DNA from: Rutstroemia sp. NJR-2017a BVV2
Lineage: Eukaryota > Ascomycota > Leotiomycetes > Helotiales > Rutstroemiaceae
Reading direction: 5' to 3'
Assembly (NCBI GenBank): GCA_002946415.1
Contig: NJPS01000004.1
Span: 687,001-751,000 of the forward strand
Length of the DNA stretch: 64,000 nt
Position 1 is the first letter of the stretch. Each line of letters starts with the position of its first letter. The notes under the pieces were generated by a model. That model was not told the DNA's origin and did no database searches. It saw only the letters and a list, made by a program, of their open reading frames with translations. Below are positions 9,959 through 20,361 of this stretch, piece by piece. Position numbers and translations under genes: made by a program.

Positions 9959-10741
9959 ATGCCTCCTTATCATGGATTAATCACGGCGGGTCTGAGAAAC
10001 AATAGACGCATTCATGCCATCATGCCTCCCAACCACATCAGCCCTGTCAAACGCAGTCGCGGACTCCCAACTCGCATGGTGGTAAACTCTCCCGGCCAGG
10101 AAATGATTTTATCCGCGAACCAACTGTCGCGGAACCTCCCCGGGATACATCACCAAGCAAGGGAGCTGGGAAACCGTAGGGTCGACATGGTGAATGTCAT
10201 GGGCGATTCATTCGAACACCTAGACGATTATGAACGGTTGTCGGAGGCCGCCCTTTGGGTCTATTCATGTATTATGAGTCTGGAACAAATGCAATATGCC
10301 CCGGACCAGTTTGGTCTTCGAATCACGACACCCTCGAACCCTTTCGCGGTGAGAATGGACGATGTACTCGAAGCTCGGGCGATGGGAGACTATCAGCTGG
10401 AGCATCAGCGTGCAGAACAATTGCTCCACTTGTTTCAGGCCGTTAGCGATATCTTGCAGGAGGATCGCCGGCGCGGTGCCCTCGATGGATGTTTGGTTTC
10501 GGAATTCTTGGATACGGCGGCTTTCTTCGCACCGTATATATCGAACATGCTGCAAGGTCCGGGAATGTTATTGCTACTGCGGGCGGTTGCGACAATGAGC
10601 GGTCATGATGAGATGATGCTAAGACAATTGATTCGTCTCATACCGCGGGATGAACAAAGAGATCTGTATGACTGGGCATTGGTTTATTGGCAGCAGGAGA
10701 ATATGATACTCGGCCTGCAAATTGTCAACATACTCATATGA
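9959..10741 (+). CDS. Orphan protein (260 aa), helical C-terminal half
   Basis: A single exon starting at the first in-frame ATG (MPPYHGLITAGLRNNRR). The first 90 residues are basic and probably unstructured. From ERLSEAALWVYSCIMSLEQM to the end (LVYWQQENMILGLQIVNILI) the sequence alternates hydrophobic and charged residues as in an all-helical domain, with LLLLRAVATMSGHDEMMLRQLIRLIP near residues 210-235. There is no signal peptide, membrane span or recognised motif. It stands alone between two gene-poor gaps. It is probably a real, lineage-restricted gene; function unknown. Confidence 0.55.
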   Translation: MPPYHGLITAGLRNNRRIHAIMPPNHISPVKRSRGLPTRMVVNSPGQEMILSANQLSRNLPGIHHQARELGNRRVDMVNVMGDSFEHLDDYERLSEAALWVYSCIMSLEQMQYAPDQFGLRITTPSNPFAVRMDDVLEARAMGDYQLEHQRAEQLLHLFQAVSDILQEDRRRGALDGCLVSEFLDTAAFFAPYISNMLQGPGMLLLLRAVATMSGHDEMMLRQLIRLIPRDEQRDLYDWALVYWQQENMILGLQIVNILI

Positions 10742-11539
10742 AGCAAGTAAGCCAAATAACGCGAGCCTTTCCGTGAAGGCTTGTAGCAATTTTGATAAAA
10801 CACTCTATTATGAACTCTCTCGTCTGTGACACTGGGCACATGTGAGGCTGAATGTGGGTCGACAAGAGCAGCTAGGGTAAAGATTCAAACACATTTCAGG
10901 GCATAGCGCAAGGGACGTCTTTCGTATTGGATCCACCTTTCAGAGTTTGCATGGAAGCCCCAACTCCCGAAGACAAATTATCGAATCTAATACCTTCTAG
11001 CGCACCGGCTTGGCTGTTCTAGTCCTCAGCTAGTGCATAAAGCATCGCTGCCCACGAATCATGTTGCACAATTGAGCAGAATTGAGTCGTCCTCTCGAAA
11101 CACGAATCAGAGACATGATGCCGTAAAATTGTGCTCCAAAAGGGCTGATCTCCTGCTCACTCTGGGACTCGGGACGGGGGACTGGGGACTGGGGACTTGC
11201 AACTTGCAAGTGCTGTCTCATGTTTCTCATGTCCTTCGTAAGTAGAGCATTGCAACTCTCATCTCATTTCGGCCTCTCCTTCCCCAGAATTCCCCATGTA
11301 GCCAGACAGACTACCCGGTATCGAGCAAGCATCGCCGCTGATCTGGATCCCCTTGGCCTTAAACGCATCGGCATCCGTTCGCCAGTACACACTAAAGTAC
11401 TTCATAAGTGGTGTTTCCCCACCACCCCCAGAGAAGCTCAGTATTCGATGACGAACGTTTTTCCTACCGTTTCTTCCGTACCGAGCCAATTTTGTTGTCG
11501 TTGTTATTGATATTTTTGTTGCTGTTACTGTTGTAAAAA
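10742..11539. other. Intergenic, 0.8 kb
   Basis: 3' flank of the orphan gene and promoter of the MFS transporter. It contains a heptanucleotide tandem repeat (11163-11197). No other gene is seen. Confidence 0.6.
11163..11197. repeat. Short tandem repeat, (ggggact)3 with imperfect leading copies
   Basis: Three perfect heptamers occupy 11177-11197, preceded by gggactc and gggacgg variants. It lies about 340 bp upstream of the MFS transporter start. Confidence 0.8.
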
Positions 11540-13227
11540 ATGGAAAAATGCGAGACTGTGAAAGAGAAAGTCGAATCGCAAAATACCTCCCGGACCTCCC
11601 GGGAATCTTTCAATAATGCGCCTTCGACTCCATCGATCCCGGACGAGGGATCGGCCGAGATGCCTTCGACGTGGGCCGTTATGAAGAGACACAGGGTTGC
11701 GGTACTCTGGTCTGCGTTTGTTGCCATCGCGGCGATCAACTGGGGTATGGACGCTCTGGTGAGCAACAACACCCAATCAATTCTCCTTTGCTATAAAGCA
11801 GAAATGACTAATCATGTTACTAGATGTCGACGTCGACGATATCAATAGCTGCCTTTGAGCGCGATTTCGGGTATGAATTCGAGGGTAGTTATATCATCAG
11901 TTCGCGATGGCAGATTGGCTTTAATTCAGCTTCATATATTGGGCAATTTTTCGGCGCTATCATATCGGGAAACATGGCGGATAGACTCGGGAAGAGACTC
12001 ACGCTGGGCATGGCCTGTGTTCTGAGTATAGCGGCGGTTTTCGTACAGGTTTTCGCACGAAGTTCTGTTGTTCTGCTCATAGGCAAGGTACATGACTTTT
12101 CTCACCATGTCATAATCTGGCTAACAAACTCTCAGCTCCTTAATGGCATAACTCTAGGAACATTCCTCACAATACCTTCCGGTTACGCAGCGGAAGTATG
12201 TCCAGTAGAGATCAGAGGCCTAACAACATCCGGCGTCCAACTACTGATTTCCGTCGGCCAACTCGCCGCCAACCTCGTCATCAAAGGCACCGGAACCCTC
12301 GACTCCGCCCTAGCCTACAGAATCCCCTTCGCACTCCAATTCGTCTTTCCCGTGATCCTCCTCATCGGTCTCCCTTTCTGCCCCGAGTCTCCCTGGTTCC
12401 TCCTCCGTCGCTCCGACACCGACGGTACCGTCGCAACCCTTACTCGTCTCGGCTACCTTTGTCCAGTCACCGTCCTGGCCGAAATGTCCTCCATCATCAC
12501 TCACGAATCCAAACACGCCTCCACAACCTCCTACCTTGACTGTTTCCGCGGCTCCAATCGTCGCCGCACCGAAATCGCCATGGGAGTCTTCGCCGCCGCC
12601 CAAGCTACGGGCGTAGTCTTCACGCTAGGCTATAGTAGCTATTTCTTCGAGCTGGCAGGGCTTTCGAACTCTAATGCTTTTACACTTTCAATTGGCGTTA
12701 CGATACTAGGACTTTTCGGAGTGGTCTGTTCTTGGTTCCTCATCAATCGTCGAGGTCGTCGCTCAACATCACTTGTCGGAGTCGCTCTGTTGACTTTCTT
12801 AACCCTCTTGATCGGTATTCTGGATATTCTCCCGAATTACTCGTCGAAAGGCCCAGTGTACGGCCAGGTCACTTGTATCATCGTTTTCGCATTCGTATAC
12901 CTCTGCACCATCGGACCCATGGGCTGGGCGCTCTTTGCTGAAATACCATCGAGCGCTCTGCGTTCCCGCACTGTCGGCTTGGGCGTCGTCGTGCAAAGTT
13001 TATTCGGTATTCTACTCAACATAGTAGTACCGTTGCTCATTAATCCCGATGCAGCAAATTTGAGGGGGAAGATCGGCTTTATTTTCGCGGGCACCTCCGC
13101 GTTAGGTACGTTGTGGATTTGGTTACGAGTGCCGGAGACGGCGGGAAGGAGCTTCGAGGAGCTGGATTGGCTTTTTGATCAGGATATTCCGGCGAGGAGG
13201 TTTAAGGGTTTTGTTATACCTTCTTGA
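11540..13227 (+). CDS. MFS sugar transporter-like protein (alpha-glucoside/hexose permease type)
   Basis: Exons 11540-11758, 11824-12087 and 12136-13227 give 524 residues. It is an integral plasma-membrane H+ symporter of the major facilitator superfamily, sugar porter branch. Visible hallmarks are a cytosolic N-terminus, FERDFGYEFEGSYIISSRWQ after helix 1, the loop motif MADRLGKRLTLG (GX3-DR-GRR-like), a PSGYAAEVCPVEIRG segment, PFCPESPWFLLRR (the PESPR-like motif), the central INRRGRRS loop and the C-terminal PETAGRSFEELDWLF (PETKG variant). These are family features of fungal maltose or general alpha-glucoside permeases and related quinate or hexose carriers. The substrate is not decidable here. 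The second intron (48 bp) is a multiple of three without stops, so its retention would only insert 16 residues. Confidence 0.9.
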
Positions 13228-13413
13228 TGGGTATCATGTTGTAACTTGTATTATAATGTTTACCGGCACGGTTTGTATGAATTATTGGGTTTGTTTCGGG
13301 AAAGCGTACAGTAAAAGCGAGCGTTGGGGTTTCGGAGCGCATGATGGGTTTATTTGAGGATTTTTGGGTTACAAGCACATCTCTTTTACTTCTGCACAAG
13401 TTCTCAGATCTAG

Positions 13414-13722
13414 ATGATAAGATTCACATCAAATAGGATAGCATTTAGGATTACCAATTATACGAAACGATACACGAGTTTTCCACATCCCGTCACCAGC
13501 CAAAAAGTATTCGCGTCCTCCATACTCAAGCCCATCAGCACTAAACAGGCAATCCCAGAAATTCCCCCGTCCCCGACTCCCCAGCCACAAAAGCCCTCAT
13601 ACAGCAAAACACGTGATCGGGCTTCAAATCTCCCGATGGCGTTCTCGGTAATTATTGGTGGCTTTCGGGCGGCGGGATTCTTCCCTTCAAGAACGCCAAA
13701 TCGTCCACATCGCATGCGGTGA
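13414..13722 (+). CDS. Possible small ORF (102 aa) with a mitochondrial-presequence-like N-terminus
   Basis: ATG-started frame MIRFTSNRIAFRITNYTKRY, rich in Arg and hydroxylated residues and free of acidic residues at its start, as in mitochondrial targeting sequences, followed by a proline-rich linker and MAFSVIIGGFRAAGFF. An open frame on the opposite strand covers the same bases, so chance is possible. No family is recognised. Confidence 0.2.
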   Translation: MIRFTSNRIAFRITNYTKRYTSFPHPVTSQKVFASSILKPISTKQAIPEIPPSPTPQPQKPSYSKTRDRASNLPMAFSVIIGGFRAAGFFPSRTPNRPHRMR

Positions 13723-13877
13723 TGGAAGACATGGCTGGTCATCGTCTTCCAGCGCTGACGCATACTGGATTTGCGCGGGATAATTCTGAGAGATGGTGGA
13801 GGCTTAGTATTTGAGAGAGGGTGAGATGAGGCGTGGTGGTGGTGCATAGTCAAAGAGATAGGTGAGTGGGAACATGA

Positions 13878-13883
13878 TATAAA
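13878..13883 (+). promoter_or_regulatory. TATA box upstream of the Rossmann-fold oxidoreductase
   Basis: TATAAA about 225 bp upstream of the ATG at 14107, followed by a pyrimidine/A-rich leader. Confidence 0.4.
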
Positions 13884-14106
13884 GCTAAGTTGATGTCTTT
13901 GGTGTTTTCTCTCTTTTGTTCATCAGAAGTATCAAGCAATTTCAATTATTCAGCCGTCTTTACTATATCTACTACATCGACATCTAATTCTAAGTTTCCA
14001 CGTCAATCAATCATCATCTCCAAACTTCCATCATATCTTCACATAACTACAACCCACCAAGCAACCACTCCATCCCTCATCCAACCACCCACCCCAGCGC
14101 AAAAAA

Positions 14107-14937
14107 ATGTCTCCCTCAAACCCAAACCCCTCCATCGCCCTCTTCGGCGCAACCGGCGGCACCGGCCTCTGCATCCTCTCCCAAATCCTCACCCACGACC
14201 CTCTAACCCACCTCTCCATCCTCTGCCGCACCCCCTCCAAACTCAGCACCCAGTATCCTGTCTCCACCTACCCCAACCTCCGCCTCATCCAAGGCGACAT
14301 CTACGATGCGGCTGCCGTCAAAAACACCCTCCTCAACGCACACACCGGGCGCGCGGTCGACATCGCGATCTCGAGTCTCGGCATGGGGATGGTGAGAGAC
14401 GGGTGGTGGTGGCGGTTTTCAGATCCCGAGATTTGTTTTAAGGGGACGAAGGCGGTTCTGGATGGGTTGAGCGAGCTGGAGGGAGAGGGGAAGGGGTTGG
14501 AGGAAAGAAGAGCTGGGGAGGAGAGAGAGAAAACTAAAATCATAGTCCTCTCCACCACGGGTATCAGTGATAAAGGAAGAGATATCCCGATTAGAATGAT
14601 GCCGCTTTATTACGGGTTGTTGGGGACGCCGCATAAGGATAAGAAGAGGATGGAGGAGGAGATTGTGAGGAGGGGAAGGGAAGAGGGGAGGAGGTGGGTG
14701 GTGGTTAGACCGAGTTGGTTGTTGGATGGGGCGAGGGAGGGGAGGAGGGTGAGGGTGGGGTGGGAGGTTCCTGTGGGGGAGGATGTAGGGAGGGGGGAGG
14801 GGAAGACGGCGGGGGATAACAAGGAAATAGGGGTTGCGATTGCGAGGGAGGATGTGGGGAAGTGGGTTTTTGAGGAGGGGGTTAGGGATGGTGGGAAGAG
14901 GGAGTGGGAGGGGAGGTTTGTGAGTTTGACTTATTGA
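14107..14937 (+). CDS. NAD(P)-binding Rossmann-fold protein, NmrA/atypical SDR type (276 aa)
   Basis: A single exon. The start PSIALFGATGGTGLCILSQIL carries the GxxGxxG dinucleotide-binding loop of atypical short-chain dehydrogenases (NAD(P)H-binding, PF13460-like). It is followed by SILCRTPSKL, LIQGDIYDAAAVKNTL and VDIAISSLGMG, then IIVLSTTGIS, VVVRPSWLLDG and a C-terminal AREDVGKWVFEEGV. These segments are known in NmrA-like regulators and isoflavone-reductase-like enzymes, usually cytosolic; the catalytic YxxxK of classical SDRs is not evident. The coding strand is C-rich up to about 14390 and then very rich in G and A, so codon usage changes half-way through the gene. It is convergent with the Jen1-type gene. 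Confidence 0.85.
   Translation: MSPSNPNPSIALFGATGGTGLCILSQILTHDPLTHLSILCRTPSKLSTQYPVSTYPNLRLIQGDIYDAAAVKNTLLNAHTGRAVDIAISSLGMGMVRDGWWWRFSDPEICFKGTKAVLDGLSELEGEGKGLEERRAGEEREKTKIIVLSTTGISDKGRDIPIRMMPLYYGLLGTPHKDKKRMEEEIVRRGREEGRRWVVVRPSWLLDGAREGRRVRVGWEVPVGEDVGRGEGKTAGDNKEIGVAIAREDVGKWVFEEGVRDGGKREWEGRFVSLTY
14630..14820 (+). other. G-tract-rich segment with G-quadruplex potential
   Basis: Within the 3' half of the Rossmann-fold gene the sense strand carries many runs of three to six G separated by one to four bases (for example around 14730-14815). Such spacing fits the usual G-quadruplex pattern on the non-template strand and hence in the mRNA. Confidence 0.6.
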
Positions 14938-15341
14938 TCGGGTGAGGCGGTGTTGCAACTGATGTGTTTGATTTGAGGACTGCTTCATTTGGAGCTGTTT
15001 GAGTTGGGAACTCTTCTATTTTGGTATACACCAGAGATAGATTTCAATTTTGTTCGAGAGTTTAAATGCGATGAACTTGGAGGATATAATTCTATGTTTT
15101 TGTTTTGGAGTTCAAATAAGCGATGAATGGAGTAGATAGATGAGAGAGGCGACATTAATTTTAATCGAATGACTTTCACGAAATAGACGCAGGAATACTT
15201 TCAAATCATTTATTCATAAGATGATCATAATATCGTTTATATCCAAAATCGTTAAGTGAGGTCATTACTCGATAATGCATACCACTCATACTCATCATTC
15301 CCGATATCCAATTGGCTTCTCATTTCACAGCCTCAATATCC
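14938..15341. other. Convergent intergenic region, 0.4 kb
   Basis: 3' ends of the Rossmann-fold gene (+) and the Jen1-type transporter (-) face each other here. AT-rich, with no gene seen. Confidence 0.6.
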
Positions 15342-17030
15342 TCAAGAAGCCATCTCCAACTCCTTGGTAACACCCTTCTCTTCCTGGCCTATCTCATCCG
15401 AACCACTGTTCGAATCCTTCTGCTGAATCTTCCTCAGCGCCTTCTCCACGGTATCATGACCCGCCGCAGCGGTCATATCATCGTCATGCTGGACATCGAA
15501 GTTGCGTCCCATGTTCTCCGGCCCAATAAATGTCAACAAAATCGTATACGCATACACGCAACCCATGAAAATGCAAATAACAAGGCCGTACTGGTATCTC
15601 TTGACCTTTCCCTTAGGTGGCAGCGGGAAGCGCTCTCCAATGTCGGCTTCGATGGTCGAGGAGGCGGAGGATACGAGATTTCCAAGCTGGTAGGATGTGC
15701 CGACTACGAAGGTTCGGAATGAACCGGGGGAAAGCTCCATCAAGTGGATGGGGATCACACCCCAGGCACCTTGGACGCAGAATTGCTCGAAGAAGGCGGC
15801 GGCGATGACGGCTTTGGAGGAGACGAATGTGTAGGGGTAGAGGAGGGCACCGCCGATTATGCACATAACGATAATACAGAACCGACGACCGAAGATTTGG
15901 GAGGAGTAGCCGACGACGGTACCGCCGGTTATGGCGCCGAGATTGGCGACAACTTGTGTTACCGTTACGGCATTGGGGGAGAAATTGTATTGGTTCTTGA
16001 GCATGGTTGGGTAGAGATCTTGGGAGCCGTGGGACTGGAGATGGGTTAGTACTTTCGAACGGAACGAAAAGGCGGCACCGGGAATGAAGACGGGAAGAGT
16101 TGAAGATTGGGGTATGCTTACCATGAAGTTGAATCCTGCCATAAGAAGAATGAGGTAGATCAGAATCATCCAATGTTTCTTGAGCGCAACCTTTCCTTCA
16201 GCGACGAAAGTAGCTCCGATATTACCACGTTCGTTTCGAACAAGAACACGCTCCTTGTAGGCATCGGTTTCCGGCAAGCAAAGACGGAAGATGATGATAA
16301 GAACAGGAGGGCAAGCACCGAACCAGAAGAGTGGTCTCCATCCGTGGCTTGTAGTATCGACCAATCCTCTGGCGAAAGCCGTCGCAAGCAGATATCCAAA
16401 TGCATATCCTTGCTGCAATATACCCGAGATCAAACCACGCGCCGCCTCGGGACAATCCTCAAGAGCAGTCGCGGCAGCATTTCCATACAGACCGCCCATG
16501 GCGATACCGAAGAGAGCGCGGCAGCCGAGGAATTGTTTGTAGGTTTTGCAGAAACCGGTGCCGAGCTCGAGGATGATGAAGAGAACGTTGTTAACAATGA
16601 ACGGCCACTTTCGACCGTACCGGTCGGCGGCGAGACCGAATGTGATGGAGCCGACGGATCGGAGCATGAGGACGAGAGTTATTCCCCATGTGATGTCGGT
16701 TGTGGTTTTACCGAAATCTTCGGCGAGATCGGAGACTGTAAGACTGACGGTGAAGAAGTCGAATGCGTCCCATGTCTGCAGAGGGTCAATGGAATGTTAA
16801 ATCTTTAGGAAGAGAGATGGACATACCCAGGCTAGAAATCCAACGAGGAAAAACATCCATTGTTTTGTGTTGAGCATTCTAAGTAGCGTGATGGGGTTGG
16901 GAGCTTTGTGCATCGGCGGCTTGAGGGTTGGAAGCCGAGTTGCTACATATCGGCCAACTGACATCTTTTCTGGCTCGTGAGATTCACGGATCTCGCCATG
17001 GTTGTCGGCCATTTTGGCTGCTTCTTCCAC
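15342..17030 (-). CDS. JEN1: Jen1-type monocarboxylate/H+ symporter
   Basis: Exons 16827-17030, 16122-16775 and 15342-16034 give 516 residues. The joins reconstruct FLAWTWDAFDFFTVSLTVSD and GFNFMSHGSQDLYPTMLKNQ; the second is the conserved loop that carries the lactate/pyruvate signature of the Jen1 (sialate:H+ symporter-like MFS) family. Other family features are GLAADRYGRKWPFI, ALFGIAMGGLYGNAAATALEDCPE and GVIPIHLMELSPGSFR. Jen1 proteins import lactate, pyruvate, acetate or related monocarboxylates across the plasma membrane and are usually glucose-repressed; the regulation here is not visible. Start MEEAAKMADNHGE was chosen as the upstream-most in-frame ATG; MADNHGE six codons on is an alternative. 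The 87-bp second intron is stop-free and a multiple of three. Confidence 0.93.
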
Positions 17031-17190
17031 TGCGAAAACACCGTTAGCTGTGAAGCGGTTGAAGAATTATGGTAATTCGTCTTGGGTAAAAAGTGCTCGC
17101 TGGTTGGAGAATGGACTCGTGAGGTGGGGTGCATTGGGTGGCGATGGAGGGGCAGACAGAGAAACAGTTGGGTTGTGACTTACAGGATAT

Positions 17191-17200
17191 TTTATTATAT
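17191..17200 (-). promoter_or_regulatory. TATA-like element upstream of the Jen1-type gene
   Basis: Minus strand ATATAATAAA, about 160 bp upstream of the start at 17030. Confidence 0.35.
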
Positions 17201-20125
17201 CCCTATCTCAAATGCAGAAGATTTGTCGCCGAGATGTTCGATCCTTTCCCAATATCTCAACGCAAAAGAAGAAAGGGAAACGGAAGGTGGAATAGAGATC
17301 GAAGGGAAACGAAGTGACGGGAAGCTGCCTACTTATCTTTCTTCTGCTCTCTTGAGCTCTCTACTTTAAGCAGTTCCTACTCCGGGCTCCACAAGAATTT
17401 TTTCCTACGAAAGAGCAGGAGGCTAGCCGAATAGGTTCAGCTGGTCCTTTTCCTCACGTCTGCTAGGGCGTCATTTGTTGACTACTACTCCTTTGAGCGC
17501 CGAGTTATGGGAAATTGCAAAACAGTACACCTCCCTCAGTCCTGCTCCCTTGCTTGCTTGCCGGGTTGGATCCATCAACGACGCATCTACTCCGCATCCA
17601 CCCCGTCCATCAGCTGACGATCGCAGAGCTAACGTTTTGCAAGAACCGGGCGAGCAAAGAGAAGAAAAAGGATTAGTTGCTTTTTTCCTCCCAGCGCCCT
17701 GACGCTTGGAATGGTTGCAATCATCACCAGCCATTGCAATCCCCGTCGTTTCCCCGCATGAAGGATGGGGAACTGGTTGGAGGATGGGTGGGATGGGTGG
17801 GAAAAGTGGAGGAAACCAACCGACGGACCAGTGGTTGGTGGCCGGGGCTAGCCAGGGTCTTACTCATGGCTTTCAGGTAATCTGTACTCGTACTGTAACA
17901 ATCCCTTGTGTAATCGTTTCTAAGCTTCCTTGTCGAGCTTGTCGAGCTTGTGCTTTGAGCTTGACCGAGAACTAGAAAGGCTGGCGTGCTGCATGGATAT
18001 CGGAGTGGTTCTGCGTCCCCACAGCCGAGGAAAAGGAAAGCAAGAATTCGCTGAATTACCAATGAAATCATCTCCATCACCAACGCTTAACTAAGTTATG
18101 TTTACCCGAACTTGTCACCCGTCAGATGCCGTCGATTAGGAAAATTTCCCAGGCCGTGGTTTTGTCCCGGAAGCATGAATCCTAGGACTTGGGATCTCTA
18201 GTACTGTAGAGAGACTTTCAATTCGTACTTCGTACACCTCATGGCCCCATGGATAGCAGGCAAGCAAGCCCTGGCAAGCTCTATCCGTACTCGAACCTAA
18301 ATTCTTCCAAGATGAGCCAGTCACCACTTTTCCGTCCCTTTTCGACCATGGCAGCTTGTGCGGAACGAAGGTGGTTCTGCTCCATTACGAAGTATTATCC
18401 TTACGATGCAGTGCGAGTATAGGAAAATGGAGACAAACGGCACGGAGCAGCGGAGACCACCCACAGCAATACAACAGCTTGAGACTACCGATAAAATACG
18501 TACGAACGTACAGTCTGTCCTATCAGCACACCGTTTGTCTGACTTCTTCATTGTGGCGGCGGACTCAGCATTGGCGCAGCGTAACGTTCTGTTCATGTGA
18601 GGGAGAGAACATTTCGCAGGATACAACACAACACAATCCAATACTGTAGTTCGGCAGTTTACGACATGGCGTTCTTGGTATCTTGGTATCGGTACATATA
18701 CCTCTCATTTCCCGGAGGGTGTGTGAAGCTACCTTGATATGGAATGGACATTTAGTATCGCAACAATACCGACACAAACAAACATCAACAAAAGCCTCTT
18801 GTCGGACGACGTCGGGATAAGTCATGTCGCCAAGCTCTTTGACATGTTATTTTGACAGGCTCGACAAGGAAGCGACCGTGGGGTACATTGGTACAGCGAT
18901 GATCTTTTCTGACATCTTTACTGAAGCTTCGTGTTCCCCACCGCTGGTCACTTTGACATTGTTGGTGTGTCTTGGTATTTCTGGGCAAAACTCGGCTTTC
19001 CAGCGGGGAACATTCAAAATCCAAAATTCAAAATTCTCCGTCTTGGGAACGGTTCGTCTCCTCCATCGTCCGAGAGCAGTTGCAGCCGGCGGAGCATATG
19101 TGCATCACTGCACCGCATGTATATTCATCTCCGTCGTATTTTGTCTCATTTAAGACGTTGTGGAAACGGTGGGAACGGTGAGTATTGGCTGCTTTCAATT
19201 GAAGCAAGTGTCGCGAAAATCCTCATCTGGACAACAGCGATTTACTCAATACTTCATATTCCATAACTTACTTCATAGTTACTCCATACTTCTACTTCAT
19301 ACTCCATACTCCACAAGCCCCGGAATACCTTCCACTCCACCTCCACGGTGGCGAACAGGCAACACACTCGCATTCTGGAGATTGGGATCCGATCAACTCT
19401 TTCTTCTATTGGGTGAAGCGACGACACACCTCAAACCGCTCCGCATCAATCCGTGGACATTCTCTAGCGGAAGATGGGGAAAGAGCTGAGTGAACCATTT
19501 GAGTCGAGAGTCTGGATTCGATGTGGGGCACTGCGCTCAACGGCGGGTGTAACCGGGTTCCTGGTGTGTCCGCACCGTACATCTGGCGGCATGCATCGAT
19601 ATCGTTTCCAACATAGGAAATATCACACGAATATGAGGCTATGTGCCTTAGCTTCCCGACTTTCAATTTAAGTTCCGAATGTTGGAGTCGCGTGTTACAC
19701 CTGGGACTAGGGATCGTATGAGAAAGTTTAATTGCTATCGTACACAGACGTCGTGCGAAAACACCAAGAATTTCCTCCAAGACCATCCCGCTACTTGGCT
19801 TGCAGATACCTCCGACGTTCCTGAGTCAGTGACAATGAACATAAGCTTCCAGAGGACCCTTCATGTTCTCTGTAAGCACTACTCAAGAAGGCTTGTGTAT
19901 GGCATGATCCTGTACGTGATGTCTAGGAGCGGAGTGGCATGAGCCCTGGATTTGTGTTTCTGAACGGGACGTTATACAACTGTGAATCAAGAATTTATTG
20001 GCAAGCCTCCCGTTGTATGGCGCCGAGATGTTTAACCTCGAACAGTCCATCTGGCGTTGCTGAATCACTTATCATTAACACTGCTTACAAATATTGCTTG
20101 CACATCATCTCAGATGTTTCAATTC

Positions 20126-20361
20126 CGCATTTGACTGACGAGGAAGTTCAAGCCACCGGCGCTCATCTCGATCAAGGCTCGTATCGAGTCCGTGGCCAAG
20201 TCCAAGGGACTCACTCCCGCACGACACATGTGCGTCTTGGCCAGATTCAGGCTATGATATGGTGCAAACATCCCGCTCCATTAGCAGGATCTTTCAAGTC
20301 GAGGATGGTATCGACAGTGCGACGCCAATTAGCTTGGCTGCGCTGGCTGGAGTGGAATTGA
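20126..20361 (+). pseudogene. Decayed aldo-keto reductase C-terminal fragment
   Basis: One frame reads KARIESVAKSKGLTPARHMC, which matches the usual aldo-keto reductase pattern of an IxxIAKxKGxTPAQ helix before LAWLLAQG. The match then continues in another frame as SGYDMVQTSRSISRI and, further on, AALAGVELT, corresponding to the GxDxVxIPGTxSxxRLEEN and VELT part of the family. The frame changes near 20250 and stops interrupt it (for example the TGA near 20131). No upstream part of the barrel was found. I read this as a frameshifted remnant, not an active gene. It is separate from the reductase at the left edge. Confidence 0.45.

Larger units (their letters stand above)
13228..14106. other. 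Intergenic, 0.9 kb
   Basis: 3' flank of the sugar transporter and promoter of the Rossmann-fold gene. A 102-codon ORF (13414-13722) is listed separately. Confidence 0.5.

Noticed and set aside
14419..14988. A long proline/histidine-rich frame antisense to the Rossmann-fold gene
   Set aside because: It is a by-product of the G-rich sense strand; composition (Pro, His, Leu only) and lack of motifs argue against coding.
15613..16808. Several 100-230-codon frames on both strands over the Jen1-type gene
   Set aside because: All overlap the conserved transporter exons; none has a family resemblance.
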